Shown here piece after piece: positions 1-6,315 of a DNA stretch of 6,792 bases. Within the stretch, counting starts at the first letter, position 1, and the number at the start of each line of letters is the position of its first letter. The notes below the pieces were generated by a model that was not told the DNA's origin, did no database searches, and worked only from the letters and a program-made list of their open reading frames with translations. This DNA comes from an uncultured Bacilli bacterium (GTDB lineage: Bacteria > Bacillota_I > Bacilli_A > RF39 > UBA660), in the NCBI GenBank assembly GCA_934096755.1, contig CAKOMU010000047.1, positions 1 through 6,792 of the forward strand, given 5' to 3'. Both the position numbers and the translations under genes were made by a program.

Positions 1-1228
1 CTCTATCAGTTGCTTCATCTATCTCATCCATGCTAATGGCATTTTTATTTCGACGTACCGCTAAAAGTGCTGCTTCATTAAGAAGATTTTCTAAGTCTGC
101 ACCACTAAATCCTGGTGTTCTTTGACTTAAATTTTCTAAATTTATATCTTTTCCTAACACTTTATTCTTTGCATGAACTTTAAGAATTGATTCTCTTTCT
201 GTCGCGTCTGGTAAGCTAACAGTCACTTGTCTATCAAAACGTCCTGGACGAAGTAATGCTGGGTCTAAAACATCCGGTCTATTTGTTGCTGCAATGATGA
301 TGATTCCTTCATTTTCGCCAAAACCATCCATTTCTGTTAACAATTGATTTAGAGTTTGTTCTCTTTCGTCATGTCCACCACCAAGACCCGTTCCTCTTTG
401 ACGACCTACAGCATCAATTTCATCAATAAATATTAAACATGGTGCATTTCTTTTAGCTTCTTTGAACATGTCACGAACACGAGATGCTCCTACACCAACA
501 AATAATTCTACAAAATCTGATCCACTTATAAAGAAAAATGGTACATTAGCTTCACCAGCGATTGCTTTTGCTAATAAGGTTTTACCTGTTCCTGGAGGCC
601 CCACTAGTAAAACGCCCTTAGGGATTCTAGCTCCCATTTTTTCAAACTTTTTAGGATTTTTCAAAAAGTCAATTAATTCTTCTACTTCTTCTTTTTCCTC
701 TTTTAAGCCAGCAACGTCTTTAAAACTTTTTTTATCGTTATCTGTGCTTAAACGAGCTTTACTACGACCAAAGTCCATTGAATTTTTATTGGAATTAGCC
801 AATTTAGTAAATAAAATGTACATAATTACAACCATTAAAACTAACGGTAAAACGTTTATTATAATGTATAAAAAGACATTTTCTCCTGGATCAGAATTAG
901 TGTCGTATTCTTTAACATCATTTTGATTAATTAAGCTTAGTACAGTTTCTAATTCTGTGCCTACCACTTTTGTTTCAAAACTCTCTGTTTTAGAATACCC
1001 ATCTAATTTACCTTGAATTAAATAGATGCTTTCATTACTTTTTGGTGTTACAGTTACTTCTGTCACATTATTATCTTTTAATTCTGTGATTAATTCACCA
1101 GTTTTTAATTCATGAACTTTTGTACCTTGCATATTTAGAGCAAATACTACCACTAGTATTACAGCAGCTAAAACTAAATAAGGTAAGAAATTTTTAAAAT
1201 TATCTGTTTTATTTGTTTTTACATTCAT
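1..1228 (-). CDS. ftsH: ATP-dependent zinc metalloprotease FtsH (C-terminal part outside the window)
   Basis: FtsH is a membrane-anchored AAA+ protease that forms a hexamer and degrades misfolded membrane proteins and some soluble regulators. About 409 codons read without interruption from ATG 1228 to the left edge. There is a short basic N-terminus, transmembrane segment 1 at about residues 14-33, an extracytoplasmic region to about 117, and transmembrane segment 2 at about 118-140. The AAA+ domain follows: Walker A GPPGTGKT at 210-217, pore loop FVG at 243-245, Walker B LIFIDEID at 265-272, and the second region of homology from 313 with arginine fingers R327 and R330. The HEXXH zinc-protease domain would lie beyond base 1, so the family assignment rests on the membrane and AAA+ parts. 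The start is supported by AAGGTGA at 1239-1233, which sits in the last codons and stop of tilS. With only 4 bases between the genes, ftsH is very probably cotranscribed and translationally coupled with tilS. Confidence 0.97.
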   Translation of the reverse strand, partial: MNVKTNKTDNFKNFLPYLVLAAVILVVVFALNMQGTKVHELKTGELITELKDNNVTEVTVTPKSNESIYLIQGKLDGYSKTESFETKVVGTELETVLSLINQNDVKEYDTNSDPGENVFLYIIINVLPLVLMVVIMYILFTKLANSNKNSMDFGRSKARLSTDNDKKSFKDVAGLKEEKEEVEELIDFLKNPKKFEKMGARIPKGVLLVGPPGTGKTLLAKAIAGEANVPFFFISGSDFVELFVGVGASRVRDMFKEAKRNAPCLIFIDEIDAVGRQRGTGLGGGHDEREQTLNQLLTEMDGFGENEGIIIIAATNRPDVLDPALLRPGRFDRQVTVSLPDATERESILKVHAKNKVLGKDINLENLSQRTPGFSGADLENLLNEAALLAVRRNKNAISMDEIDEATDR

Positions 1229-1232
1229 ATTT

Positions 1233-2543
1233 TCACCTTGCCTCACATTTAATTATTATATCATATTTTTCACATTTGTCTTTAGCAAATTGTGATTTTT
1301 TTATATTTGGTACCCATAAAACATTATTGTTGCTATCAACTAAGATGGGATAAGTACTTCTTTTATATTTGGGAATTTTGGCATTGATAAATATATCACT
1401 AATTAATTTGTGACCATTTAGATGATATATACTCATTTTATCGCCAACTTGCCAAGGACGGAATTTTAAAGGCAATCTTAATTCTTCACTATTTAAACAT
1501 ATACAGGAATTATTCTCTGTTCTGCTTGCATTATTATAACTAAAAATAAAATTGCCTATTTCAACGTCTTTATTAAATATTATTTCTTTAAAAATTTGAT
1601 TATCTTTTTTTTGTATAAATATTTTCCCATAAACATTTATGCCTTGATAATTATTTTTAAGATCAATATTGATATTGTTTTTGGTATATAACTTCATCAT
1701 TTCTTGTAGTTGATTATCTGTTAAATCTAATTTGTCATCTTTTTGAATTTCCTCAATTAATAATTCTAGACATCTTTTTTTTATCACATCGTCTTCATCT
1801 TTTATTAAATTAACATCAATTGTTTGATTCTCGATAAAATTGTTTTTTTTAATATAGCTGTTAACAAATTGTGAATAACTTTTTAACTCTTTAGAAAACT
1901 GCAAATATTTTTCATGAATTTGGGCATTTTCTGTTTTTAAAAATGGTAATACTTTATGACGATATCGATTTCTTGTATACTTAAGATTTTCATTTGATTT
2001 ATCTATTGCATAAGGAATATTATGATTTTCAACAAATGTCATAATTTCGTTTTTAGTAGTTGTAAGTAGTGGTCTTAATGTAATGTAATTTTGATTAGTA
2101 AAAATTTGTTTAATACCAATGTAACCATTTAAGTTACTACCTCTTGAAATTCGCATAAGTATTGTTTCTATTAAGTCATCGCCGTGATGAGCAGTTAGTA
2201 AATAGTTAGAATGATATTTTTTTAATATATCTTTAAAAAATTCATATCTTCTGTCTCGTGCATCCTGTTCATTAAATTTGTCAGTTAAATAAGCATTGAT
2301 TTCCAATTGTTCAAAAATAATATTATTTTTTTGGGCGTAATTAAAAACCATTTGAGCTTCTTGATCACTTTCTATTCGTAATTTATGATTCACATGTGCA
2401 CAAATTATTTGTAGTTTTAGTTGTTCTTTTAGGGAATTTAATAAATATAAAAGACACATCGAATCTGGACCACCACTACAAGCTATAACTACACTACTAT
2501 TAGGTTTCACATTATTTATAATAAATTCTAACTCTCTTTTCAT
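1233..2543 (-). CDS. tilS: tRNA(Ile)-lysidine synthase
   Basis: TilS attaches lysine to C34 of the CAU-anticodon tRNA-Ile using ATP, so that the tRNA reads AUA and is charged with isoleucine. The role is essential, and AUA-type codons are frequent in such an A+T-rich genome. The 436-residue protein has the PP-loop ATPase motif SGGPDS at residues 23-28. The second conserved block, TAHHGDDLIET plus RISRG, spans 117-135, and YTRNRYRHKVLP at 189-200 is typical of the family. The C-terminal domain is recognisable from about 359 (FRPWQVGD, then SDIFINAKIPKYKR and LWVP). Length and domain order are normal for a full-length TilS. ATG 2543 overlaps the prfB stop (ATGA) and has AAAGG at 2555-2551, seven bases upstream. 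The gene ends in TGA. It is the middle member of prfB-tilS-ftsH. Confidence 0.97.
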   Translation of the reverse strand: MKRELEFIINNVKPNSSVVIACSGGPDSMCLLYLLNSLKEQLKLQIICAHVNHKLRIESDQEAQMVFNYAQKNNIIFEQLEINAYLTDKFNEQDARDRRYEFFKDILKKYHSNYLLTAHHGDDLIETILMRISRGSNLNGYIGIKQIFTNQNYITLRPLLTTTKNEIMTFVENHNIPYAIDKSNENLKYTRNRYRHKVLPFLKTENAQIHEKYLQFSKELKSYSQFVNSYIKKNNFIENQTIDVNLIKDEDDVIKKRCLELLIEEIQKDDKLDLTDNQLQEMMKLYTKNNINIDLKNNYQGINVYGKIFIQKKDNQIFKEIIFNKDVEIGNFIFSYNNASRTENNSCICLNSEELRLPLKFRPWQVGDKMSIYHLNGHKLISDIFINAKIPKYKRSTYPILVDSNNNVLWVPNIKKSQFAKDKCEKYDIIIKCEAR

Positions 2544-3626
2544 TTTAGTACCTTTAAGTTATATATTAACATTTCTTTTATATCACCATTTAATATTTTA
2601 TCAGGTTCATTACTAGCATAATTTGTTCTGTGGTCTTTAACCATTTTATATGGTTCTAAAATATAACTGCGAATTTGACTGCCAAAATTAATACTTGCAC
2701 TATCACCTTTTATTTCTTGTAATTTTTCTTGATTTTTTTCTAATTCTAGCATATATAATTTATTTTTTAACATTTTTAACGCTTGCTCTTTATTATTTAA
2801 TTGACTTCGTTCATTTTGACATGTCACAACAATTTTTGATGGTAAATGTGTTATCCGTACCGCGGAATTACTAGTATTAACTGACTGGCCACCAGCTCCG
2901 CTAGAATGATATACATCTATTTTTAAATCTTCTTCCCTTATTTCAATGTTAATATTTTGTTTAATTTCTGGCATTATACTGATGGAAGCAAAGGAAGTAT
3001 GTCTTCTTGCCCCCGAGTCAAAAGGCGATATTCTAACAAGTCTATGGATACCATTTTCATGTTTTAGTAGTCCATAAGCATAATCTCCCATAATTTTTAT
3101 GGTTAGACTTTTTATACCAGCTTCATCACCTTTTTGTTCCTCTATAACTTCAATTTTAAATCCTTCTTTTTCACAAAATTTTTGATACATTCGATAAAGC
3201 ATGTTGGACCAATCACATGACTCTGTTCCCCCTGCACCAGGATGTATTTCTAAAAAGCAATTTAATGAATCAAACTCTTTACTTAAAATAACACTTGTTT
3301 CTAATTCATCAATTTCTACTTGAATATTTACTAAATCATTTTTCACTAAAGTAATTATGTCTGGATCCTCACTTAATTGTAAAAATTCTTCATTATCATT
3401 AATCTTTTTTATTAAACCTTCATATAATCCTATTTCTTTATTCAAATGAGCTATCTCTTTATTAATATTGTTAGCATTATCTATATCTTGCCAAAAATCA
3501 GCCTGATTTTGAATAACTGTCAATTCTTCAATTCTATTTTTCTTATTTTCTAAGTCAAAGACACCTCCCTAATTCATCTAATTTATTTTTAATATTTTCA
3601 AGATTTGTTAATAATTCTTCTTGCAT
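2540..3626 (-). CDS. prfB: peptide chain release factor 2 (RF2), expressed by programmed +1 frameshift
   Basis: RF2 recognises UAA and UGA stop codons and triggers peptide release on the ribosome. The coding sequence is joined: ATG 3626 to 3558 (23 codons), a skipped T at 3557, then 3556 to 2540 in the +1 frame, giving 361 residues (E. coli RF2 has 365). In full-length numbering the stop-codon-reading tripeptide SPF is at 200-202 and the catalytic GGQ at 245-247, inside SSGAGGQSVN. The C-terminal stretch beginning IRSYILEPYKMVKDHRTNY is typical of RF2. A simple ORF search starts only at TTG 3523 and misses the first 34 residues; that TTG is an internal Leu codon. ATG 3626 is chosen because AAAGGA lies at 3637-3632 with 5 bases spacing, and because the N-terminal helix (LDLENKKNRIEEL after the shift) matches the family. 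It overlaps tilS by ATGA. Confidence 0.97.
3554..3570 (-). promoter_or_regulatory. prfB: prfB programmed +1 frameshift (autoregulatory recoding) site
   Basis: On the minus strand the site reads AGGGAGGTG (3570-3562), then slippery CTT (3560-3558), in-frame TGA (3557-3555) and C 3554. When RF2 is scarce, the ribosome pauses at UGA and the Leu-tRNA slips from CUU to UUU, so translation continues at GAC in the +1 frame. When RF2 is abundant, it terminates after 23 codons. The internal Shine-Dalgarno-like element ends three bases before CUU, the same spacing as in the E. coli AGGGGG-UAU-CUU-UGA-C site. Here it contains GGAGGTG, a longer match to the 16S tail than usual. Confidence 0.96.
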
Positions 3627-3655
3627 AATAATCCTTTCTTTCTTTAATAACATTA

Positions 3656-3685
3656 ATTCTAACAAAAAAAGTCATTGTATGTAAA
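3656..3685 (-). promoter_or_regulatory. probable promoter of the prfB-tilS-ftsH operon
   Basis: On the minus strand, TTTACA (3685-3680) and TAGAAT (3661-3656) each match the sigma-A consensus at 5 of 6 positions and are separated by 18 bases. Transcription would start near 3649, leaving a leader of about 23 bases that includes the prfB Shine-Dalgarno. It is the best match I found between the upstream terminator and prfB. It overlaps the inverted repeat at 3668-3692. Inferred from sequence only. Confidence 0.55.
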
Positions 3686-3692
3686 TGACTTT
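3664..3692 (-). terminator. inverted repeat with T-tract: weak second terminator or operator-like palindrome
   Basis: A perfect 9-base inverted repeat (AAAGTCATT, 7-base loop, AATGACTTT) occupies 3668-3692. On the minus strand it runs into a T-tract at 3670-3664. This has terminator form, but the stem has only two G-C pairs. It would back up the hairpin at 3714-3752 in stopping transcription from the nucleotidase gene. Because it also covers the -35 region of the proposed prfB promoter, it could instead be a protein-binding palindrome. The sequence alone does not decide between these. Confidence 0.45.
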
Positions 3693-3713
3693 CACAAAAA
3701 TTTCTTTTTATTG

Positions 3714-3752
3714 AATAAAAACTGATAATGATAATTACTCAAATTACCAGTT
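3714..3752 (-). terminator. intrinsic terminator after the nucleotidase gene
   Basis: Seven bases after the TAA of the nucleotidase gene, the minus strand reads AACTGGTAAT (3752-3743), a 13-base loop, and ATTATCAGTT (3729-3720). These form a 10-pair stem with one G-U wobble, followed by a T-rich tail to 3714. Position and shape fit a rho-independent terminator for the upstream gene. The stem is A+T-rich, as expected in this genome, so its strength is uncertain. Confidence 0.6.
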
Positions 3753-3759
3753 ATGATTA

Positions 3760-4353
3760 TTAATTATTTTTCAAAAGAATGTTAGAAATAATAGCCCATC
3801 CTTCTTGCCATTTATCTCCAGCTTTAGTAATATTGTTTTTTCTCAATTCTTCTTGAGTTACATTTTTATTATGATATGAAGGAAATAATATTTTAATTGG
3901 AATATTTGATTCTAAGTTAGAAACTAAATCATCTATTTGGACATCGGCATTAAACAAATCTTTGGTACCAGTAAAAATATAATTTTTGGCCGGTATGACA
4001 TCTTGAGGAAATGTACGATATAATAAATTGAATTTATTAGTAAAAATTCGACCCGATTGTTCCGGTGCAAAGTGATTTCGACAATCACTACAAGGGTAAA
4101 TATCATAAATTTCACTTAATTTTGTAATAGTTTCTACAGCATTTGGCATGAACATAGGATTAGCATATTGATCCTTATTTTTAATAAACTCATAAAAGTC
4201 ATTCAATTGTTCATCTCGTAATAGTACCTTATCAATATAATACTCATCAAAATCATCTAAAGTGTAATTTGTATTTAAATATTCATTAATTAATTCTAAA
4301 TAACCAGATGAACATAAAACCCCATCAATATCCAATAATAATCTTTTTTTCAT
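3760..4353 (-). CDS. 5'(3')-deoxyribonucleotidase-like HAD phosphatase (NT5C family)
   Basis: The 197-residue protein resembles the NT5C branch of the HAD superfamily, whose members remove phosphate from deoxynucleoside monophosphates and help balance dNTP pools. Numbered from ATG 4353, the HAD motifs appear in order. LLLDIDGVL holds the nucleophile D8 and acid D10. YPCSDC has S89 at the motif II Thr/Ser position. K131 in TGTKD is the likely motif III lysine. ADVQIDD ends in the magnesium-binding pair D141-D142. No signal peptide or membrane segment is seen. A longer GTG start at 4368 is possible but unlikely, since GGAGAG at 4366-4361 would then lie inside the gene; that element is correctly placed, 7 bases before ATG 4353. 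The gene has its own promoter and a terminator right after it, so it is probably a single-gene unit. The exact substrate cannot be read from sequence. Confidence 0.82.
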   Translation of the reverse strand: MKKRLLLDIDGVLCSSGYLELINEYLNTNYTLDDFDEYYIDKVLLRDEQLNDFYEFIKNKDQYANPMFMPNAVETITKLSEIYDIYPCSDCRNHFAPEQSGRIFTNKFNLLYRTFPQDVIPAKNYIFTGTKDLFNADVQIDDLVSNLESNIPIKILFPSYHNKNVTQEELRKNNITKAGDKWQEGWAIISNILLKNN

Positions 4354-4360
4354 AAATACT

Positions 4361-4366
4361 CTCTCC
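4361..4366 (-). promoter_or_regulatory. Shine-Dalgarno that fixes the nucleotidase start
   Basis: GGAGAG lies 7 bases upstream of ATG 4353. It overlaps the codons just after the alternative GTG at 4368, which has no comparable site, so ATG 4353 is preferred. Confidence 0.75.
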
Positions 4367-4372
4367 ACTTAG

Positions 4373-4402
4373 ATTGTATAAGAAAAAAAAGTTAAATGTC
4401 AA
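4373..4402 (-). promoter_or_regulatory. promoter of the nucleotidase gene
   Basis: On the minus strand there is a perfect -35 box TTGACA (4402-4397), an 18-base T-rich spacer, and TACAAT (4378-4373), a 5 of 6 match to the -10 box. Transcription would start near 4366, just at the Shine-Dalgarno, giving a leader of about 13 bases. The -35 box lies inside the descending arm of the terminator of the upstream gene. Confidence 0.75.
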
Positions 4403-4431
4403 GATTTTCTTTATCTTCCTTGACGTTTAAC
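4383..4431 (-). terminator. strong intrinsic terminator overlapping the end of the upstream gene
   Basis: On the minus strand, GTTAAACGTCAAG (4431-4419) pairs with CTTGACATTTAAC (4403-4391): 13 positions with a single C-A mismatch. The loop is 15 bases, and eight T residues follow (4390-4383). The ascending arm is made of the last codons of the 131-residue gene, and its TAA stop (4413-4411) lies in the loop. This is the clearest terminator in the window. The opposite strand has no T-tract after the stem, so it works in one direction only. Confidence 0.85.
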
Positions 4432-4806
4432 TTCATTTAAACCCATTTTATCGGCTAAAAGGTTGTACGTTTCTCCCACTTTAGGTATCTTTTCTATATT
4501 ATATAAAATTTTATCAACATTATCGACATAATCAAATGCCAAGCCCAAAGTTTTAGCACATTGTTGTAAATTAGGTAATTTAGTGTCTGGTGTAAAAGCA
4601 TAAACTTTTTTTAAGAAATCCCCCACCATTGCACTACGTTGTTCAAGCGGAACACTAGCAAATTGTTCAGCATATGTGGACCAATCTGCTACAACACTAA
4701 TTTTAGCCAAACTTTCTTCTTTAGTTTTTGCTAAATTTCCCACAGGAAATTCATTTACACGATTAATTATTTGTAATTTATCAACTACCATAAGTTCTTT
4801 TTCCAT
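4411..4806 (-). CDS. hypothetical protein, 131 residues, soluble
   Basis: I do not recognise this protein. From ATG 4806 it has 131 residues, with no signal peptide or membrane segment. It is a mix of charged and hydrophobic stretches that look helical, with one WSTYAEQF segment near residue 42 and a short basic tail (KRQGR). It has a single Cys. An open frame extends upstream to 4854. ATG 4806 is nevertheless preferred because GGTGAT (4818-4813) stands 6 bases before it and a strong promoter covers the extra codons. Its codons look less A+T-biased than those of the neighbouring membrane-protein gene. The gene starts 56 bases after the membrane-protein stop, with no terminator seen between, so some readthrough from upstream is possible. 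The terminator at its end closes the unit. It is very likely a real gene because promoter, Shine-Dalgarno and terminator all fit it. Function unknown. Confidence 0.8.
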   Translation of the reverse strand: MEKELMVVDKLQIINRVNEFPVGNLAKTKEESLAKISVVADWSTYAEQFASVPLEQRSAMVGDFLKKVYAFTPDTKLPNLQQCAKTLGLAFDYVDNVDKILYNIEKIPKVGETYNLLADKMGLNEVKRQGR

Positions 4807-4824
4807 ATTTTCATCACCAAGATA

Positions 4825-4854
4825 ATTATAATATGTAAGAACAATAAAAGTCAA
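4825..4854 (-). promoter_or_regulatory. promoter of the 131-residue protein gene
   Basis: On the minus strand, TTGACT (4854-4849, 5 of 6) and TATAAT (4830-4825, perfect) are separated by 18 bases. It begins 8 bases after the stop of the membrane-protein gene. The predicted start near 4818 puts the Shine-Dalgarno GGTGAT at the very 5' end of the mRNA, with a leader of only 12-13 bases. Confidence 0.75.
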
Positions 4855-4862
4855 AAGGATTA

Positions 4863-5612
4863 TTATTCTTTTTCTTTACTAGATAGTGTTATGGGAATAT
4901 TTCTTAACAATTGTATTATAAAAGCCAGCAATAATTCCGCGATTATTATTTTAATTAAATAAGAAAAATCTATAGAAAGAATAAATTCATTTTCTAAAAT
5001 ATTTTTGATGAAGGACATTAAACATTGGGTTACAATCATTGTCAAAACAGAAAAAATACTACTCGTAATAAGACTTGCTTGAATTATTTTTAGTGTATTA
5101 AATTTTTCAAAAATCAACAAAATAATTAAATCAACAATTAAAACAATGAAAGAATATTTGCGAAATTGCTGATTAGTTAAGGCACTATAAATACTAATAA
5201 ATTTTTGATAAGTTTTATTATCGCTTGATTGTTTTTCCTCATTAATTTTATTATTCAAAATTTCTTGTTCATCTAAAATATAGTCTTTAATATTTTCTTT
5301 ATCTTTTGAAGACAAATTAGGCAATAGTTGGTCTAAAATTAAAGTAATTTCTTTTTCAATATTTACATTTATGTTACCATCTTTTAAAATTGCTTCCTTA
5401 TATTTATCTATAATAGATTGAAATTGATCATTATCTTTAATAATGTCCATAATATTTTCTTGGCTCATATTACTATTTTCTATAATAGTTGATTCCAATC
5501 CTTTATTTACAATATTTTCATTTATTACGTTAGTGACACTATGTTCTAGGAAAAAACTTAGTGTAATCATAAATATTAAAACTGGCAATAAAATTTTACA
5601 TATTAGCTTCAT
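4863..5612 (-). CDS. membrane protein of unknown function, 249 residues
   Basis: I do not recognise a named family. Residues 7-22 form an N-terminal hydrophobic helix (membrane anchor or uncleaved signal). A polar, charged region of about 130 residues (23-150) follows, rich in Asn, Asp, Glu, Lys and Ile, with likely amphipathic helices. Three hydrophobic helices follow at about 153-169, 176-200 and 217-237, then a short charged tail (SSKEKE). This suggests one large extracytoplasmic loop and four membrane spans with both ends inside, though topology is inferred. ATG 5612 has GGTGA immediately before it, almost identical to the ftsH site, and lies 9 bases after the Nudix stop, so the two genes are probably cotranscribed and coupled. 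The composition is strongly A+T-biased. It could be a stress or envelope protein, but nothing in the sequence shows its role. Confidence 0.75.
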   Translation of the reverse strand: MKLICKILLPVLIFMITLSFFLEHSVTNVINENIVNKGLESTIIENSNMSQENIMDIIKDNDQFQSIIDKYKEAILKDGNINVNIEKEITLILDQLLPNLSSKDKENIKDYILDEQEILNNKINEEKQSSDNKTYQKFISIYSALTNQQFRKYSFIVLIVDLIILLIFEKFNTLKIIQASLITSSIFSVLTMIVTQCLMSFIKNILENEFILSIDFSYLIKIIIAELLLAFIIQLLRNIPITLSSKEKE

Positions 5613-5621
5613 ATTTTCACC

Positions 5622-6098
5622 TTATTTTTTGTGAGGAGTACGTATTAGTTTAACTTCATTATCAGCATAATCAGTACTGAATTTGATACCATTCAAATTG
5701 TTAATAATAGCTCTTTTTTCAAAATCTATCATTTCTTCAGGCAAATTTGTCATTTCTGCCCACACAAGTTCACTACATTTTTCCGGTTCATTTATCTTAA
5801 TAGTTCCCTTATATTTACTAATTTCAAAATAAACATCAAAGTATGGCGGTAAAGTTTTATTTTCCCTATTTACAACAAACGTATCAATAATATCTGTTGG
5901 ATCAATGTTAATATCTAATTCTTCCTTCGCTTCTCTAATTGCAGCTTCATAGACATTTTCTCCTAAATCAACATGACCTGCTGGCAGTGCTAGAAAATCT
6001 GGCCAAAGTTTAGTCCCTTGTCGTCTTTGTAAGAGAATTTTTCCTTCGTTGTTTCTTATAATTAAATAAATTGATGATAAAAAATGTTCTTTTTGCAT
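5622..6098 (-). CDS. Nudix hydrolase
   Basis: Nudix hydrolases cleave nucleoside diphosphates linked to another group; this type often sanitises oxidised or surplus nucleotides. The Nudix box is complete, GHVDLGE then REAKEELDI (GX5EX7REUXEEXGU, with Asp in place of the second Gly), and it follows a typical strand ending LPAGH. It starts at about residue 41 of the 158-residue form. The later segment EPEKCSELVWAEMTNLPEEM is also characteristic of Nudix proteins of the MutT-like type. The start is uncertain. ATG 6098 has only a weak AAAAGA upstream. A TTG at 6125 would add nine residues (MIFKIKKNN) and has a strong AAAGGA at 6134-6129, but at only 3 bases spacing. I keep the ATG because the extension does not look like part of the fold. 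It is the first gene after its promoter and is followed by the membrane-protein gene. Substrate unknown. Confidence 0.9.
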   Translation of the reverse strand: MQKEHFLSSIYLIIRNNEGKILLQRRQGTKLWPDFLALPAGHVDLGENVYEAAIREAKEELDINIDPTDIIDTFVVNRENKTLPPYFDVYFEISKYKGTIKINEPEKCSELVWAEMTNLPEEMIDFEKRAIINNLNGIKFSTDYADNEVKLIRTPHKK

Positions 6099-6125
6099 AT
6101 TATTCTTTTTGATCTTAAAAATCAA

Positions 6126-6315
6126 TTTTCCTTTCTTCTAAACTTTATTTAAATAATCCTTAGTATATAACCTTATTAATATCAAAATTTATATCTAGTA
6201 AGATTATAGCATAAAACAAATTATTTTACAAAAGTATTTATCTTTGATCTTCAACTACAATATATTATTTAATCCTTTATAAGTCCATACAACTTGGCAT
6301 ATTTTACTAATAAAA
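6126..6315. other. intergenic spacer between the ASCH and Nudix genes
   Basis: This 190-base spacer holds the Nudix promoter (6203-6231) and an A+T-rich leader. I found no convincing terminator hairpin for the ASCH gene: the only stem after its stop is a 5-pair all-A/T repeat. The ASCH unit may therefore read through into the Nudix gene. No RNA gene or open frame of useful length is visible. Confidence 0.6.
6203..6231 (-). promoter_or_regulatory. extended -10 promoter of the Nudix/membrane-protein operon
   Basis: On the minus strand, TTGTAA (6231-6226) and TATAAT (6208-6203) are 17 bases apart. The bases just before the -10 are TGC, forming the extended TGnTATAAT element. Transcription would start near 6196, so the leader is about 70 to 98 bases depending on the Nudix start. 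That is longer than the leaders of the other promoters here. Confidence 0.75.

Noticed and set aside
462..926. Plus-strand open frame of 154 codons
   Set aside because: It is antisense to the FtsH AAA+ domain, whose motifs read cleanly on the minus strand; the plus-strand product has no recognisable features.
3724..3742. GATAATGATAAT on the plus strand, resembling two hexamers of a Fur box
   Set aside because: The second half of the 19-base consensus is poorly matched. The segment is accounted for as part of the A+T-rich terminator after the nucleotidase gene, and it lies about 40 bases from the nearest promoter, that of prfB, which is not an expected Fur target.
3933..4115. Minus-strand open frame of 60 codons inside the nucleotidase gene
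   Set aside because: It is an alternative frame of a gene with intact HAD motifs.
5443..5634. Plus-strand open frame of 63 codons
   Set aside because: It is antisense to the N-terminal part of the membrane-protein gene and has no convincing Shine-Dalgarno or known motif.
6269..6315. Short minus-strand reading VKYAKLYGLIKD before a TAA, resembling a protein C-terminus, and a 7-codon ORF at 6300-6277
   Set aside because: It is too short to support a pseudogene or leader peptide, there is no adjoining homologous frame, and the ASCH protein already ends normally.
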